A stretch of 64,000 bases of DNA from Dermatemys mawii (GCA_007922305.1 ML677335.1:41044949-41108948); one strand, 5' to 3'. Shown: positions 23,405 to 36,084, numbered from the stretch's first letter. Numbers and translations: made by a program. Notes: a model not told the origin generated them from the sequence alone.

Positions 23405-23990
23405 TTTTTCAGCTTGGTAGCCATGTTAGTCTGTGTCCTCAAAAAGAACAAACAGCACTCATGGCACCTTAGAGACTAATAAATTTATTTGGGCATAAGC
23501 TTTCGCTTTACACACACACACAGAGAATGAACAAACATGAAAAGATGAGGGTTGCCATACAAACTCTAAGAGGCTAATTAAAGTGAGGTATCAGCAGGAG
23601 AAAAAAAGTTTTTGTAGTGATAAGGATGGCCCATTTCAAACAGTTGACAAGAAGGTGTGAGTAACAGTAGGGGAAAACTAGCATAGGGAAATAGATTTCA
23701 GTTTGCGTAATGACCAGCCAGTCTTTATTCAAGCCTAATTTAATGGTGTCCAGTTTGCAAATTAATTCCAGTTCAGCAGTTTCTCACTGGAGTCTGTTTT
23801 TGAAGTTTTTTTTGCTGAAGAATTGCCACTTTTAGGTCTGTTACTGAGTGACCAGAGAGATTGAAGTGTTCTACTGGTTTTTGAATGTTATAATTCCTGA
23901 TGTCAGTTTCTGTCCATTTATTCTTTTGCATAGAGACTGCCCGGTTTGGCCAATATATACCTTCAAGTTCAAACTTTGAGACTATCAATT
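23405..23990 (-). mobile_element. Penelope-like retroelement 3' part with GIY-YIG relic
   Basis: Read on the minus strand, the upstream end (about 23940-23960) gives VYIGQTGQSL, the conserved start of the GIY-YIG endonuclease of Penelope-like elements. In neighbouring frames it is followed by NYNIQKPVEHFNLSGHSVTD (about 23840-23900) and a Gln/Lys-rich stretch. At least two frame changes break it. Next comes a non-coding 3' region ending in AGACTAACATGGCTACCAAG at about 23415-23435. The tail shares a sequence with 49278-49420 (GACTAACA, CATAAGCTTT). The reverse transcriptase domain is missing, so it is strongly 5'-truncated. Confidence 0.7.
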
Positions 23991-26900
23991 AAGTACTTTA
24001 ATAAAACTAAAGTTCAACTCTTCTGTAAGCATTTCTCTTAAATGTCCCCTCCCATCACCACATACGTCCCAATGTTCATACAGTTCTCCACAAATTTTAG
24101 TTCATTGCGTAACCCATGGAACCCTGTCTATCATTAGAACTTTTTCCATTCAAAAGAAACTAAAATATCGAACTGAGCATCCCCCTAAAAAGTTTCCACA
24201 ATACCACAAAAGTTTAATTTAGAATTATACCATGTACAATTTATCTAGTTTATAAACACACTTTTCTCATAAGAAAATTTGGAGGAAAACAAGGTTAAAC
24301 CAATCTATTCTTGGCTCTTCAGTTGGAGGGTAAACAGAATACCACATTATGAAGCACTGAGTTGGAAAGCATGGGACGGGTACATTTACCTTATATTAAA
24401 GGGAGCAGGCTAGGCTCCTTTGCTTAGCTAATTATTAATGCTGCATGAAAATGACATACATTATTCTATGCAAAAACCATACTTTTATTCAATACAATTT
24501 CCAGTCCCAGAGATTTTGCTTTTTATGCAAGAGGTGATTTCACAAACTTTCAAATTTTGACTCTTTGTTAAAAAAGTTTAACTTAAATCATACTTCAGAT
24601 CTTTTACTTGAAAACAGAATCATCATGAGTGACCTCAGTTGCACTTTCAAGCAAAACCTACAACACTTGAGACATTTCATGAAATCAACCCATTCTTACA
24701 AATTCTCATTAAATTTCATGAAATACAAAACCCATAATATTTGGGAACTGCAGTGTTGAGGCCAGTATTTTACACAGACCTTCTAATTGCAACTGTCTCC
24801 AAAAAATACAGCAAGAAGAGATCAAACTCTTCCAATTTCTCCACTCATTTGGGGACAATTATGTCAATTATTTGATGCTGTTACTATGATCAAACACTTA
24901 CATTTCCTCAACTTTTTGTATCATTACCTTATCCTATCTTTAAAATATAAAAAAAACCACAACACACATATAGCGGTAAAAAAATGTTAAAAATTAGAAT
25001 TCCTTAACACTATATGTGTATATTTTAACATTTAAACAAAAAACAATAAATTATACCGGAGATAATGAGGCACCATTATATAGAAATTCAGCAGTGGTTA
25101 GGAGACATCTTTAGTTCTTACATTCAACATATCCATTTAATTTGCCACTGGTGTGTTGAAGGTGACTAAAATCTTGGTTAAAAATATAATTTTTTTGAGT
25201 TTTTGAAATGAAAGATTTATTTAAGTTTGTAAAATCTTTAAAAGTAAGAAAATAATCACCAAGTGTTAGTTATTATGCCACACTATAAATCAAATAGCCC
25301 CAGAAAGCTCATTTGAGAAACCGTCAAATGTAAAAATTGGGGGTATTAGGTTTTGAGAAAACACTGAAGTTTAAAAAGTTTGATTCTCCCCAAATGCGTG
25401 TGTTTGGGTTTTTTGTTTTTTAGTACCCTTTGTGGTGCTAGCCAAGGCCAAATATAGGGGAAAATAGGTGTTTTCCTTGATGATATTAGACTTAATACAT
25501 GCAGTAAATAAATTCCCTTTGTAAAGGAAACGCACAGGCTAGAATTTCACAACTCCAGCAAAGAGAATATTGTAGTTACTGTTACATGTGCATCCAGACA
25601 ACAGTGCAAACAGTAAATAATGGCACCTGAGAGGAATGAGTACATTACAACATAAGTAAAATAGGGCTCCATTTTGTTCCATCTCTAGTTGGATTTGGGG
25701 GCTCTTCTACCTTCCCTAGGAATTTTTCTACTTCCTACAATTGTTTGACTAGAGAATTAAGACCCTACAGTTTACAGCAAACAACATGCGACCTGTTCAT
25801 TAGCTATCTTGTTCTATGATGTATTTCTATTACAGATGTAAATCTTATTCTTTCTTACACAGCTGTGTTAGAGTATGCATTGTTTTTACAGTCAGCAATA
25901 AACATGGATCCCAAGCACCTGGAACTTAGAAACTGGCAGATGGTCAGTGCTTGGAGAACACCTTATAGTGGATGGCACGTAGCTTTTCAAGAAAAATTGT
26001 TCCAGCACAGGTTTAGTCACAGTGTGCCCAACTGAGACACACCCCATTATCTAGCACCATGATAGGTTTAATGAAAATTTACAGAATGCCTAGTAAAACA
26101 GAGGATAGTAGAGAGGGCAGGAGGATACAAAAGGCTAGAAAACAAGCATTGACTAGAGCAGACGTGCATTGTGCATGCTTCCTCGCAGCATAGCTCTGTC
26201 AAGCACCTCCATTCTGAGCTGCAACTCACTGTTATCATCAGTACTTACACAGCAACAATGCCTAAGGGCACCAGTCAAGGGTATGGGACTCATTCTGCTA
26301 TATGCAGTAAGGCAGCAGCCGTTACCCTGAAGGCCTCACAGGCTCAACAGGTGAATGAGACAAAGAACTGAGGGGACAGTTACAAATAACAAGGTAACAG
26401 TAGAACAGGGTGACAGAGAGATTCAGGGATCATACACTCAGAGCTGTCCACTCTTTCGGTCATATGTACTGAGGTCCCTGCCACCATCATTGGGTTTTTG
26501 AGCACAGTACACCACAGAAATTCTCCCACCAGGGATTAAACAGACACCAATCCAATTTGATTTTGGATCAAAGAATCAAGAAAGATGGAAGCCTAGTCCT
26601 TAAAACTACTACAGCTTTTACATCCAGCAGTAAGCACCATTAAGCAAATACTTGTAAAATACCCATATATTTCCTCTTTCAAGTACCTCCTTTAAAGATA
26701 ACCTACTTACAAAATTGCAGTAGTGATGCCAAGTAGGTAAGCAGCAATAAATTACATGCAATAGATTTTCTACTGAAAACAGAAAAATACAGTGGACCTG
26801 GCACTCATCTTGATTGTCATGGCGACTGTGGGCCATATTGTCAACATTGCTAAACAATGCTTCCAGTGAGATAGTCTGTGTTTTGCCACAATTATCAGAG

Positions 26901-28928
26901 TTTTATTTTCATGTGCAAAGTTTATGTTCTATATTTTGGATGCTGTGGTAGTTTGATAACGGAAGGATGTGCAATTGAATTAGCCGTTAGTGTCTGTCAC
27001 AGGTAATAACTTCATATGTCAGGGAATCTACATGCTGATCAATGTGAAGCTATGTTCAATTGCTTATACCAATCATAAATTACTTTTTATCGATTGGTAT
27101 AGCATTCCAATTCCTTGATATAATAGGAGCTATCGACAGGGTAACAATATAATCTTAAATACATGTTCACATGCCATGCTGTTCTCTGCATCCTTGAATT
27201 GCATAATATCTCAGCTATTTTTATTTGTAAATTAAGGTTACAACTGCCACCTGAGAAGTCCTCATGTCAGAGGTTAAAAATTGAAATTTTCCCATGCTGG
27301 ATTTGATTCCTGTATGCAAAGTCAGGCTTGCCTACATGCTGATCTTAATCTGATTTATACACCAATTTATTTTATACATTAGGCACACTGTATGCAGTCT
27401 GTCTGATACATAAAAATTTCATGCAAAAAAGGACTTACTTACATACAATGCTTTTCAGTTACTATTACCTCTTGTGGTTAGCATCTTACAGAAGGGAGGA
27501 CAAATGACTCGAGACTGCACACATTTTGCCCACTATACAAACATTTGCATCAGTTTTCTATTTCATTTCACTTTCAGCAAGCTCTGAATAGCTGAACAGC
27601 TTTATCTGTAAAGTGATCGATTTAACTTTTTTTAAAAAATAAAAGCCCTTTGTAAGTATTAAAAAAAGCAAATATCAAACACATTTTTTTAAATTTTTTT
27701 TTAAATAAGTGTCTCTCTAGCCTATTAAAAGGCTACAATAGCAAATAAAAGATATTCTAATTACCCTTATACGTATGTTGATGCTTGCTGCATCAACAAT
27801 AAAAAGATATTTTTGCATGTTTTGTATTTAGAAAATCAGCAAGAAAAGCATCCTTCCATATTTTCCTTTTATTAGAAATCTCCTTTCATCCAAGAAATAT
27901 GAGATCTGAAACAAATTGTACTATCCTCTTTTTTTTTTATTCAAATCCTTGCCAGTGCTAGGCAGTATGCTAATGAAAACAGGTTGATAAATGACTCCCT
28001 GATATTTTCCAGACATTTTTCTCTCAGAAGTGCTCTAAACTGATGTAGCTCAAAGAGAATAAGGCACATTAAGTCATTATATCAATTTTTGTTACCCAGA
28101 TACTTCAGTCCCAGTTAAGAGCTGACAGCCAATATAAAACAAGGCAAGGGCATCATACGACTCCATCGATCAAACCTTGTCGTAGATAGATTGCCTATTA
28201 CACAAATAGAAGCAGCAGATTCAGTTTGTAGTTTTATGCTCTCCAATTAAAGGATAACAGGGTACTTTCCCATAAATCTGCTAATTGCAACTGAATTAAT
28301 TTAACAAATTTCACCAAGCACAGAAAAAAGTGATTGGTTAAGCTAATGTAAACTAGCACAGGTTGTCACAAAGCGCATTCCGTAACAGAGTTTTACTATA
28401 CCTTGATTGGGCAAGGTGTCACAAGCATTTAGCTCCATTGTGGTTCTTTGGCAACAGACAGCTGACAACCATAAAACATTACACAAATAGGAGATAATTT
28501 ATTTGCTGTGCTTTTCCTCCACCCCCCCGCAAAGCATGATATAACTTGTTCTTTGCATCTAATTAATGTATTTCTCCAAGTGGGCTGTTTTTCTAAATCA
28601 GTATTATACCAGCAAAAGCACTAGATCACAGAAAGTGCTCCCATATGGGCACTCAGCAAACAATGGTAGTGATCTGCAAAAAACAGCCTATAGTATATCT
28701 ATAAGAAGCAGCAGCAGCACTTATTAAGCAGCACAATAATGAAGTATATCTACATTTGTGTATATTTCTAATGAGTTTAAGTATTCATATGGAAATAGCT
28801 AGACAGGATGACAGAGATAATTCAGAACTCTAAAGAAAAGAATCTCTTGTGATTGCTGTAACTGAAATTTGAGGAAATGAATACGTTATGATTGTGCAAT
28901 CACCCTTGCAATCATGCATTATAGAGGT
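23991..28928. other. Gene-free AT-rich region; 27950-28450 possibly constrained
   Basis: No gene or clear transposon was seen over nearly 5 kb. The block 27950-28450 has few simple repeats and several TAATTA-type cores (e.g. GAATTAATTTAACAAATTTC near 28292), as in developmental enhancers. This is appearance only. Confidence 0.35.
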
Positions 28929-29058
28929 ACAACATATCTCTGTTTTAAACTAAAGGTATTTTCAAATTATTTCACAAGAAGGTTTTAGAAGAAGCATTTG
29001 TTACGGGTAAGAAAACCGATGCCATTTTTAAGGAGGGCAAGTTATCTACCAATGGCAG
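28929..29058 (+). repeat. Dispersed direct duplication, copy A
   Basis: TTTTAGAAGAAGCATTTGTT, then AACCGATGCCATTTTTAAGG and GGCAAGTTATCTACCAATGG, recur in the same orientation at 30422-30568. The core (28981-29058) is about 85-90 per cent identical by eye, and the similarity reaches left through AACATATCTCTGTTT. The family is not recognised. Confidence 0.75.
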
Positions 29059-30421
29059 ATGCCTATGCATTATTACTAAGCTACATACAAGAGTCATATT
29101 AGTGGGGTAACATATACAATGTAAAGAGGCAGAAACTGAATACTGGAAGACACAGGGTAAACATTCAGTGTTTTATACAGGGATTAAGATGAAGAGCCCT
29201 ACTAATGTTAGGAAGGGTCAACACAGGCATAGGAACCAGGAGGAGGTGGAAGCTAAACTAAGTGGCAATTACAATTTGAGTGCGTGGTGCAAAATGAATA
29301 CCTAAAATTCAGCTAGTTTTAGCTAAACAACTCCATCCAAGGCTATGTCTTGTAACCCAGTCCATTCCCATTGTATGGAAGTTCAGTTTCAAAAGGGTGT
29401 TGAAAAAGACAAAATGGGGAAGTCAGAGTTCTTCTATGTGCCTTATCTGTACAAATCCCAGGACATTTTTTGACCCCACAAAGAGGAACATTTACAAATT
29501 AACATAACAGCTACAGAGTCCTCTCTGTGTAGTGGAAGTCTAGAATGACTGTCAACAAGAATCAACAATATATATGGTAGATTCAAGTAGCTGAAATATG
29601 AAAACATTCTCCTGCCTGGCTCAGGACTAATAATAACCCAACCGCTATTGCTACTGGCACCACGATTCTAATTGGGACAAAACTCTCTCTCAGAATTTAG
29701 GAAGGAAATGGGAAAACCATATTTGCTCCCATAATGCTAGTCTTACATCCCACGCTATTTGCTGAAGCTGCTCTCTCATTTGTCCTTACGTTTAATGTGT
29801 AGAAGGCTTCAGAATGTCTGTAGGAAGGCTACAGAAAAGACTTTTGGATCTCAGACAGAGGGAGAACACTCAGGTACTCAGAGTTAATTGTTACGTTCCA
29901 ATATTAGCAACAAAATTCTGCCCAAATGGAGGCCCAGCAACTTAAGCAAAACAGAAGGAGCTAATGTAGTTAAACAAGATTTTGTGAAAGATGAAATGTA
30001 TATTGCCTTATTTCATGCCAAGCTTCAGGTTACACGTGAGAAAGAAAATAAAGCCATTTGGAATACAAAAACAAAATCAACCACCCACTTGCTCAAGATT
30101 ATGATAATCAACACACACTTTAGAGAATCATTTTAGAGAGGACAATTTAAACAAGTGAACTGTTCTACCATATCACCCCTTGGGTTTATTTTTTCTTTAG
30201 TTGCTCACTTTTGTTTTGTGTGAACTCAATTTTTTCTTTTGTTTTGATTCTTTACAGGCCTTCAGTACAAGATTGAATGTTTTACTATTGACTACAACTC
30301 TTGAAGATTTACTAGTTATCTGACCGTATATTCTACAGATTTACATGACGATTTTATGATGTTAACAAAGAAGTCTTATCTAGAGCATTTTTACTTACAA
30401 CTGCAGGCAACAAGGGAGGCA
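29059..30421. other. Gene-free stretch between direct duplications
   Basis: A frame at 29888-30136 (+, 82 codons) has no recognisable content. No transposon ends were seen. Confidence 0.45.
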
Positions 30422-30568
30422 ATAACATATCTATGTTTCATTTATTCTAATTACACCAGCCAAAATTTCACAAGAAAGTCACGTCCATAAAAGATTTTAG
30501 AAGAAGCATTTGTTATGGTAAGGAAACCGATGTCATTTTTAAGGACGGCAAGTTATCTATCAATGGTT
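30422..30568 (+). repeat. Dispersed direct duplication, copy B
   Basis: Partner of 28929-29058: TTTTAGAAGAAGCATTTGTT, AACCGATGTCATTTTTAAGG and GGCAAGTTATCTATCAATGG. It has a longer gap between TTTCACAAGAAA and the shared core than copy A. Confidence 0.75.
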
Positions 30569-30603
30569 GGGAGAGTGGAGGGTAGGGGGAGAAGAAAGGG
30601 AAG

Positions 30604-30682
30604 GCCTGTCCTCACACAGACCTGACCAACAAAAAAGTTAGTTATATTGGCATAACTACAAGTGTAGACCAACCCTCAAAGA
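30604..30682 (-). mobile_element. Harbinger-type MITE fragment
   Basis: The end AAGTGTAGACCAACCCT (30660-30676) is, on the minus strand, AGGGTTGGTCTACACTT, a Harbinger-like terminus similar to the ends at 52833 and 56319. Only one end is seen. Confidence 0.5.
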
Positions 30683-30780
30683 CATCAGAAAGGGACAAAT
30701 ATACAGCTAGCCCTGACACAAAGCATATAAACTTAAAGACACAATCCCTTCAGTCAAAAATTTACATTCTCAAGGCTGAA

Positions 30781-31060
30781 GCCTAGTCTATATTTGAAAG
30801 TTAGGTCGATTTAGCTACACAAGTCAGGGGTGTGAAAACCCACACCCCTGACCAACTTAACCATGACGACTTAACACTCAGCCCAGCTTAGACTCTGCTG
30901 TATTGTCCAAAGCAGCATTTTTTTTTTTTTGACATAGCTAACAAACTGGAGATGTAGTGTTCCTATACTGAGTCACAAAAAACCAAACAAAAAAAACCCT
31001 TCCATCAGCGTAGGCTGTGTCTACACTACATAGTTAGGTGTCCATAGATACAGCCTGAGA
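30781..31060. mobile_element. Diverged Harbinger-type MITE with 12-bp hairpin
   Basis: It opens GCCTAGTCTATATTTGAAAG, contains TTAGGTCGATTTAGCTA, and includes GGCTGTGTCTACACTACATA at 31012-31031, all typical of turtle Harbinger MITEs. A perfect hairpin, GTCAGGGGTGTG with CACACCCCTGAC, lies at 30823-30852 with a 6-base loop. The exact ends are unclear because two elements may be joined. Confidence 0.5.
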
Positions 31061-31403
31061 CAATATGGCTTCAGATCTATAACAAAGAATAAAAAATGAA
31101 ACCGTAAGAACATGAGGTATCTACAAAATTGTCACAAATCACTGCAAATAATTCAGAACCTAATTTTCAGAAGTGTTCTAAGCACCTGAAACTTTAGCTA
31201 AAATCAATGGCAGCAGCGTGGGCTCAGCATTCTGGGGAAAAAATGCCTTGTTCTAAGGAACATGAGCAGTATACAACTTTCCCAGCAGAGAGGTCAGATC
31301 TTGTCACATCGCCTTCCCTCCTCTCTACTTGGATTGGAAAAATCATATTGCACTCCATCACAGTCCAGCTTGTCATCTGCCCAACTTCTCATTTTACTTC
31401 CGC

Positions 31404-32121
31404 TGAACATAAGAACATAACATAAGAACAGCCATACTGAGTCAGAATAAACATCCAGTATCCTGTCCTCTCACAATGGCCAATGGCAAGTGCCCCAAAG
31501 GGAATGAAGAGACACATTATCGTCATGTCATCCATGCCCTGACACCCAATCCCAGCTTCTGCCTAACAGAGGCTGGGGACACAATTCCTGCCCATCCTGG
31601 CTAACAGCCATTGATTGACCTATCTTACATGACCACCTAGCTCCCTTTTGAACCCTGTTATAGTATTGGCCTTCACAACACCCTCTGGCAAGGAGTTCCA
31701 CAGTTTGACAGTACATTGCATGAAAAAATACTTGGTGTTTGTTTTAAACCTGCTACCTATTAATTTCATTTGGTGCCCCTGATTCTTGTATAATGAGGAG
31801 TAAATAACACTTCTTTATTTACTTTCTCTATACCACTCATGATTTTATAGACCTTTATCATATCCCCCCCCCCAACTTAGACACCTCTTCTCCAAAGCAA
31901 TATACATTGAAAAGTCTGAGTTTTATTGATCTCTCCTCATACGGAAACTGTTCTATACCCCTAATCATTTTTGTTGCCCTTTTCTGAACCTCTTCCAATT
32001 CATCTTTTTTTAGATGGGGTGACCACTTCTGCATGCAGTATTCAAGATATGCATGTACCATGGATTTATATAGAGGCAATATGATATTTGCTGTCTTATC
32101 ATCTATCCCTTTCTGATGCAT
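31404..32121 (-). repeat. CR1 LINE 3' part, 5'-truncated
   Basis: On the minus strand this starts in the end of the reverse transcriptase frame: PLYKSMVHAYLEYCMQKWSP at about 32075-32015 and VQKRATKMIRGIEQFPYEER after it. It continues through the 3' UTR to a tail of CATAAGAAC repeats (plus-strand view) at 31407-31430. The 87-codon frame at 31858-32121 ends at a lesion near a C run. Non-functional. Confidence 0.8.
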
Positions 32122-32885
32122 CCTTCATTTTCATTTAGATGTGTATTAGAAGTGTTTATCTACCAGGGTTGTCCAACTCAAACATAGCATCAGTGCCAAA
32201 ATGACTGTGCCTTGATCCAATTATACATCTGTCTTGATCGCTGAAGGTGGCTTTGGCAAAGTGCAAGGAAGAGCAAGTGGCTTGAACTAACTTTGAACTC
32301 AGATTCTTTGTTCTAACTGCTTTTCCATACTAAGTGTGCAGACACACAAATGCATCTTGGTGAAAGTCTCCACCAGATATTTCTGTGGGAGATCTAGAGA
32401 GATCATAACTATCTTTTCGTTCAAGATACATTTACTTGCAAGAAAAATATATGGACTTTGTAAATGCTTTTATGTATATACCATTTTAGTCTCTAGCAAA
32501 AATGCTAGAGAATGTCTTTATATTAATTGGCATCTTTTTGTGTACAATAATGATCCCAGGACGACAGGTCTGGCCAACTCCATGTATGTTATTTTCAACT
32601 CCAGAAGCCTACAAAAATTATGTTTAAGCGAAGGGCTTCATTAACAGATGGAAAAAAAAAGATCTAATAGAAAGTCTATGAACTAGTCTATTGCTGATTT
32701 TAAAAAAATATTTTCTTTGCAATAATTAAAATATTTTATTTAAATGTAATTGGGTGGGAGCTATAACCAATTTTAAAACTGTGAATTACAATACTCTATA
32801 ATCCTGTCTCTGATCTTGGAGAAGTCATTAGGCTCTCTCAATTCCTCATCTGGACAATAGGAATAAAGCTACTTTTTACTTGGGC
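32122..32885. other. Gene-free stretch
   Basis: The 102-codon frame at 32336-32644 (+) has no recognisable domain and is probably chance. Confidence 0.45.
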
Positions 32886-33056
32886 AGGAATGGTGTCCCT
32901 AGCCTCTTTTTGCCAGAAGCTGGGATTGGGTGATAGGGCATGGATCACTTGATGATAACCTGTCTGTTCATTCCTTTTGGGGCATCTGCCATTGGCTACT
33001 GTCAGAGGGCAGGATTCTGGGCTTGATGGACCAAGAATGGCCGTTCTTATGTTCTT
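32886..33056 (+). repeat. CR1 3' tail, TTCTTAT subfamily
   Basis: AGGAATGGTGTCCCTAGCCT through GGGGCATCTGCCATTGGC to GGCCGTTCTTATGTTCTTT. Same 3' end as at 2118 and 43681. Confidence 0.8.
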
Positions 33057-33071
33057 TCTTTGTCTCAAATT

Positions 33072-33145
33072 TTGATTTGTCTAGTTGGATTGTAAGCTCC
33101 CTGAAACAGGTACTGTCTCTGTGCAGTGCTCAATACAAGTCTTGA
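33072..33145 (+). repeat. Ancient LINE-like 3'-end fragment
   Basis: GGATTGTAAGCTCCCTGAAA and GTGCAGTGCTCAATACAAG fit the same old family as 10300 and 13960. Its final bases lie directly downstream of a CR1 tail. Confidence 0.45.
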
Positions 33146-35095
33146 TCTTGTTTGTGGCTTCTGCATGCTCCCATAGTATAAATGGTGATAGTAACATCAT
33201 AACCACCACAAGACCAGCTGCCTTTGAGGTAAAAGTTCTGTATTCATCAAGACGCAAAGCAGAAAAAGCAAATTTCTGTCACACTGCCCCACCAAAGTCC
33301 TTCATAACCCTGACTTGGATAGAAACATTTCTAATAGTTAAAAGCTACTGCATTCTTCATTTGTCATTTATTTTTAAGCTTTCTTCTCTTATCTTAGTTT
33401 CCTAACGTTTGTCTGTTATAGACTATGTTCTTCAGGGCAAGGCCTGCATCCATCTTTAATCTTAAACACCATGCAGAGTTATAATATTAAATATTTAACA
33501 AATACAAAATAAAAAAATTCACAGAGAACATCATGAGCACAAAATGTTTAGGCATCTTTCTACAAGCCTGTTCTACATTTTCAGCCTACAGGGTGAAAGG
33601 TTCCATGTCCCATTACTTCTCCATTTTTCCTTATATTTTTTGAAGTCTCTCTTGATATGAGGCATTTAATATAATTCCTCCACACATTCCCCCTTGCAGG
33701 CCTCCGCTTTTCACTTTTTAAAAGAAGTCTTAATTTTAGAGGGATGTTTTATTTCATCTGGTTGATCCTATCATGTTAGTCTCTGTGACTGGGGACCTAC
33801 AACATAAATCTGCCGATCTGCTTCTTTTAATCTTAGTGTGATTGCCACTGATCCCCTGCCCTCTAAGCGCGTCCTATACAATGTTCTAGTTAATTTTTTT
33901 CTTTTAAGACTCTCAGTGAAGTTTGTACTACTCTTCATCCACACATTTACTCAACCACTCACTCACTAGCAAACAAAAATCCATGACCCCATGACATTTA
34001 TACATCCCTCAGCCATATCAATCCCCTGAATGTTCTCTAGACTGTCACAAACATGCTTTGTCTTACTAGGAGCAGCAGCTGAGCATCTCACTAAAAAGAG
34101 AGTGCATTCTCTATCTTTATCCTGGGAATGACAGGAATCTGCACTGCCTGCTCCATCAACCACAATCCAAGCCACTATTCCCACCCTCCTCGACTGTGGA
34201 TGCTGCAGAGCAGCAGTTATGCATTCTGGTAGAGAGCTTAACAGCTCCTCCTTTGGCCAAGAACTATTCCTATGTGGCAGGAAGATTAACTGTTCATTCT
34301 TTCTTCCTCCTCCCTCATTTGCCAAGCAGAAAAGTAAGGGGCATAAACTTTGCCCTTTACATAGACACTTGACGCCCACCTTCTTGAAGAGTGGTGGGAA
34401 AATGTGTTAAAAGAACATTGGCAGCAGAGTTTGCCTTGGGTGATTTTCAGCTTCCATGTGAACCCAACGGTGTGCTAGTATCTTCTATGCAAAGACAGAT
34501 GATAGTACTACGCTGTGCAGTCTAAACAAGTTTGATAACTTATTTAGCACACTCTTCACTGTTAAGTTTAGAATACCTGATTACAATCAGTCTCTGTCCA
34601 ACTCCACCCATCTACCTTTTTTCTTTTTATCCTGTTTAATCTAGGCTTAAACTTTTGAGACAAGGACCTTGTCTGGCTACCTGTTCTCTGATTGGCCTTA
34701 TCACACTATATAATTACTTTTCTTCTTATGCCATACATTGAGGTACTTTCTAAAAACTATACCGAACATCTTTTTGATCAGTGACTGATCTGATGCATCT
34801 TTCAGTGTTCACTTAACCATTAGCTGTGCAAGACGTGACATATGTCAATGTCAATCTATCTGGGTCTAAATTTTCAAAGGTACTCAGTGAGTTTGCACAG
34901 CCAACCTAACTTGGGGCTGAGCCCTTTGGACCAAGGCTGAAGAGTCAAATCTATGTCCTTTAGAAAAAAAGAAAAAAAGTGTGTGTGTGAGAGACAGAGA
35001 GAGAGAGAGATTGGGAGGCTGTGTGTGGGCCAGCTGGGAAAAGAAAACCCTTGCCCCTTTAATAACTGTACACACCCCCTCCACGTGGGCTTGAG
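33146..35095. other. Gene-free region
   Basis: No recognised coding sequence. A purine microsatellite (GTGTGTGTGAGAGACAGAGA and on) lies at 34979-35011. Several frames at 33966-34410 and 34874-35144 are unrelated to any family I know and overlap each other on both strands. Confidence 0.45.
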
Positions 35096-35560
35096 AAGGA
35101 GAGCTCTGTGGCTGATTTCCTCCCTCACTGCCAAATTGACTTAACTAGAGTGTTATTTTTTCATCTTCCACAGCAGCCCAGGGACCCAGTTAGGTTAGGG
35201 TCCAACACCCATTTTGTTGCAAGTTGGCAAGTGTCCAGCGCAGGTACTCATTCATTGGGAGGTCCAGTTTCCCTGACATATAGGAATTGGAAGCTTATTA
35301 GGAGAGGGCATCTGCTAATAATGATGTGGAATGAGGCTGGGGATCCTATTGTCTGGTACAGAGAAGAGACAATCCCGTTAACCCTCTTACAAGGGGAAAA
35401 TAATCACCCATCAACATTGCTTGGGACCAGGTGGAATGGAGCAGCAGGGGGCTGGATGGCAGCCTTCACCCTTACTGTATGGGATACAAAGGAAGGATGA
35501 CATGCACTGGTTGAGTTCTTGCTAAAGAGTTCCCAGATGTGTTGTTAAAGTTGCCGTCTA
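35096..35560 (+). other. Unclassified moderately GC-rich block with 130-codon frame
   Basis: A frame runs from 35108 to 35500. A pyrimidine tract ending CTTCCACAG at about 35172 could be a splice acceptor. The deduced protein has no motif I recognise and no obvious hydrophobic segment. The block resembles the non-coding 3' part of a degenerate retroelement more than a host exon, but I could not name it. Confidence 0.25.
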
Positions 35561-35795
35561 TTTTAATCATATTCTTGGTGTCGTGTTTTTCTTCCTTTTC
35601 TTTATGATGTTATGGCCAAAAAATTAAGCAACAGTTAATGATAGGACTCATCCTAACCTTCCACTAGAACACATAATATAGTCATCATTTATTTGAATTA
35701 TACTATTTCCCTGTGATTACTGTAGCACACAATGTTCCTATAAGGTTATGAACTGGTTTGCATCATTCTATTGCTAGAATTTAATGCCATACTAA

Positions 35796-36081
35796 GGGCT
35801 TGTTTTCACTAGCGCAGGGAGAGATCGATCTTATGGCGATCGATTTATCGCGTCTCATCAGGACGTGATAAATCAATCGCCAGCACTACCCCCGTTGACT
35901 CCGTAACTCCAGCTCGCAAAAAAGACACAAGCTGCAGTCGACGGGGGAGCGCGCCGCCGACTGCCGCTGCCGTGAGGACAGCAGGTAAGTCGGCTGTAGA
36001 TACGCCGATTTCAGCTATGTTATTAACGCAGCTGAAATTGCGTATCTACAGCCGATCCCCCCCGCTAGTGAGGACCAGCCC
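35796..36081. mobile_element. Harbinger-type MITE, 286 bp, hairpin-rich
   Basis: The ends are GGGCTTGTTTTCACTAGCG and, on the other strand, GGGCTGGTCCTCACTAGCG, flanked by TAA at 35793-35795 and 36082-36084. Two internal hairpins are strong: 35836-35854 with 35862-35880 (17 of 19 paired, 7-base loop), and 35991-36016 with 36030-36054 (one small bulge, 13-base loop). The interior is GC- and CpG-rich in an AT-rich setting. There is no coding capacity; movement would need a Harbinger transposase in trans. Confidence 0.88.
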
Positions 36082-36084
36082 TAA

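Noticed and set aside
30823..30852. Hairpin as a transcription terminator
   Set aside because: The setting is a vertebrate genome, and the 12-bp hairpin is a characteristic part of a Harbinger-type MITE.
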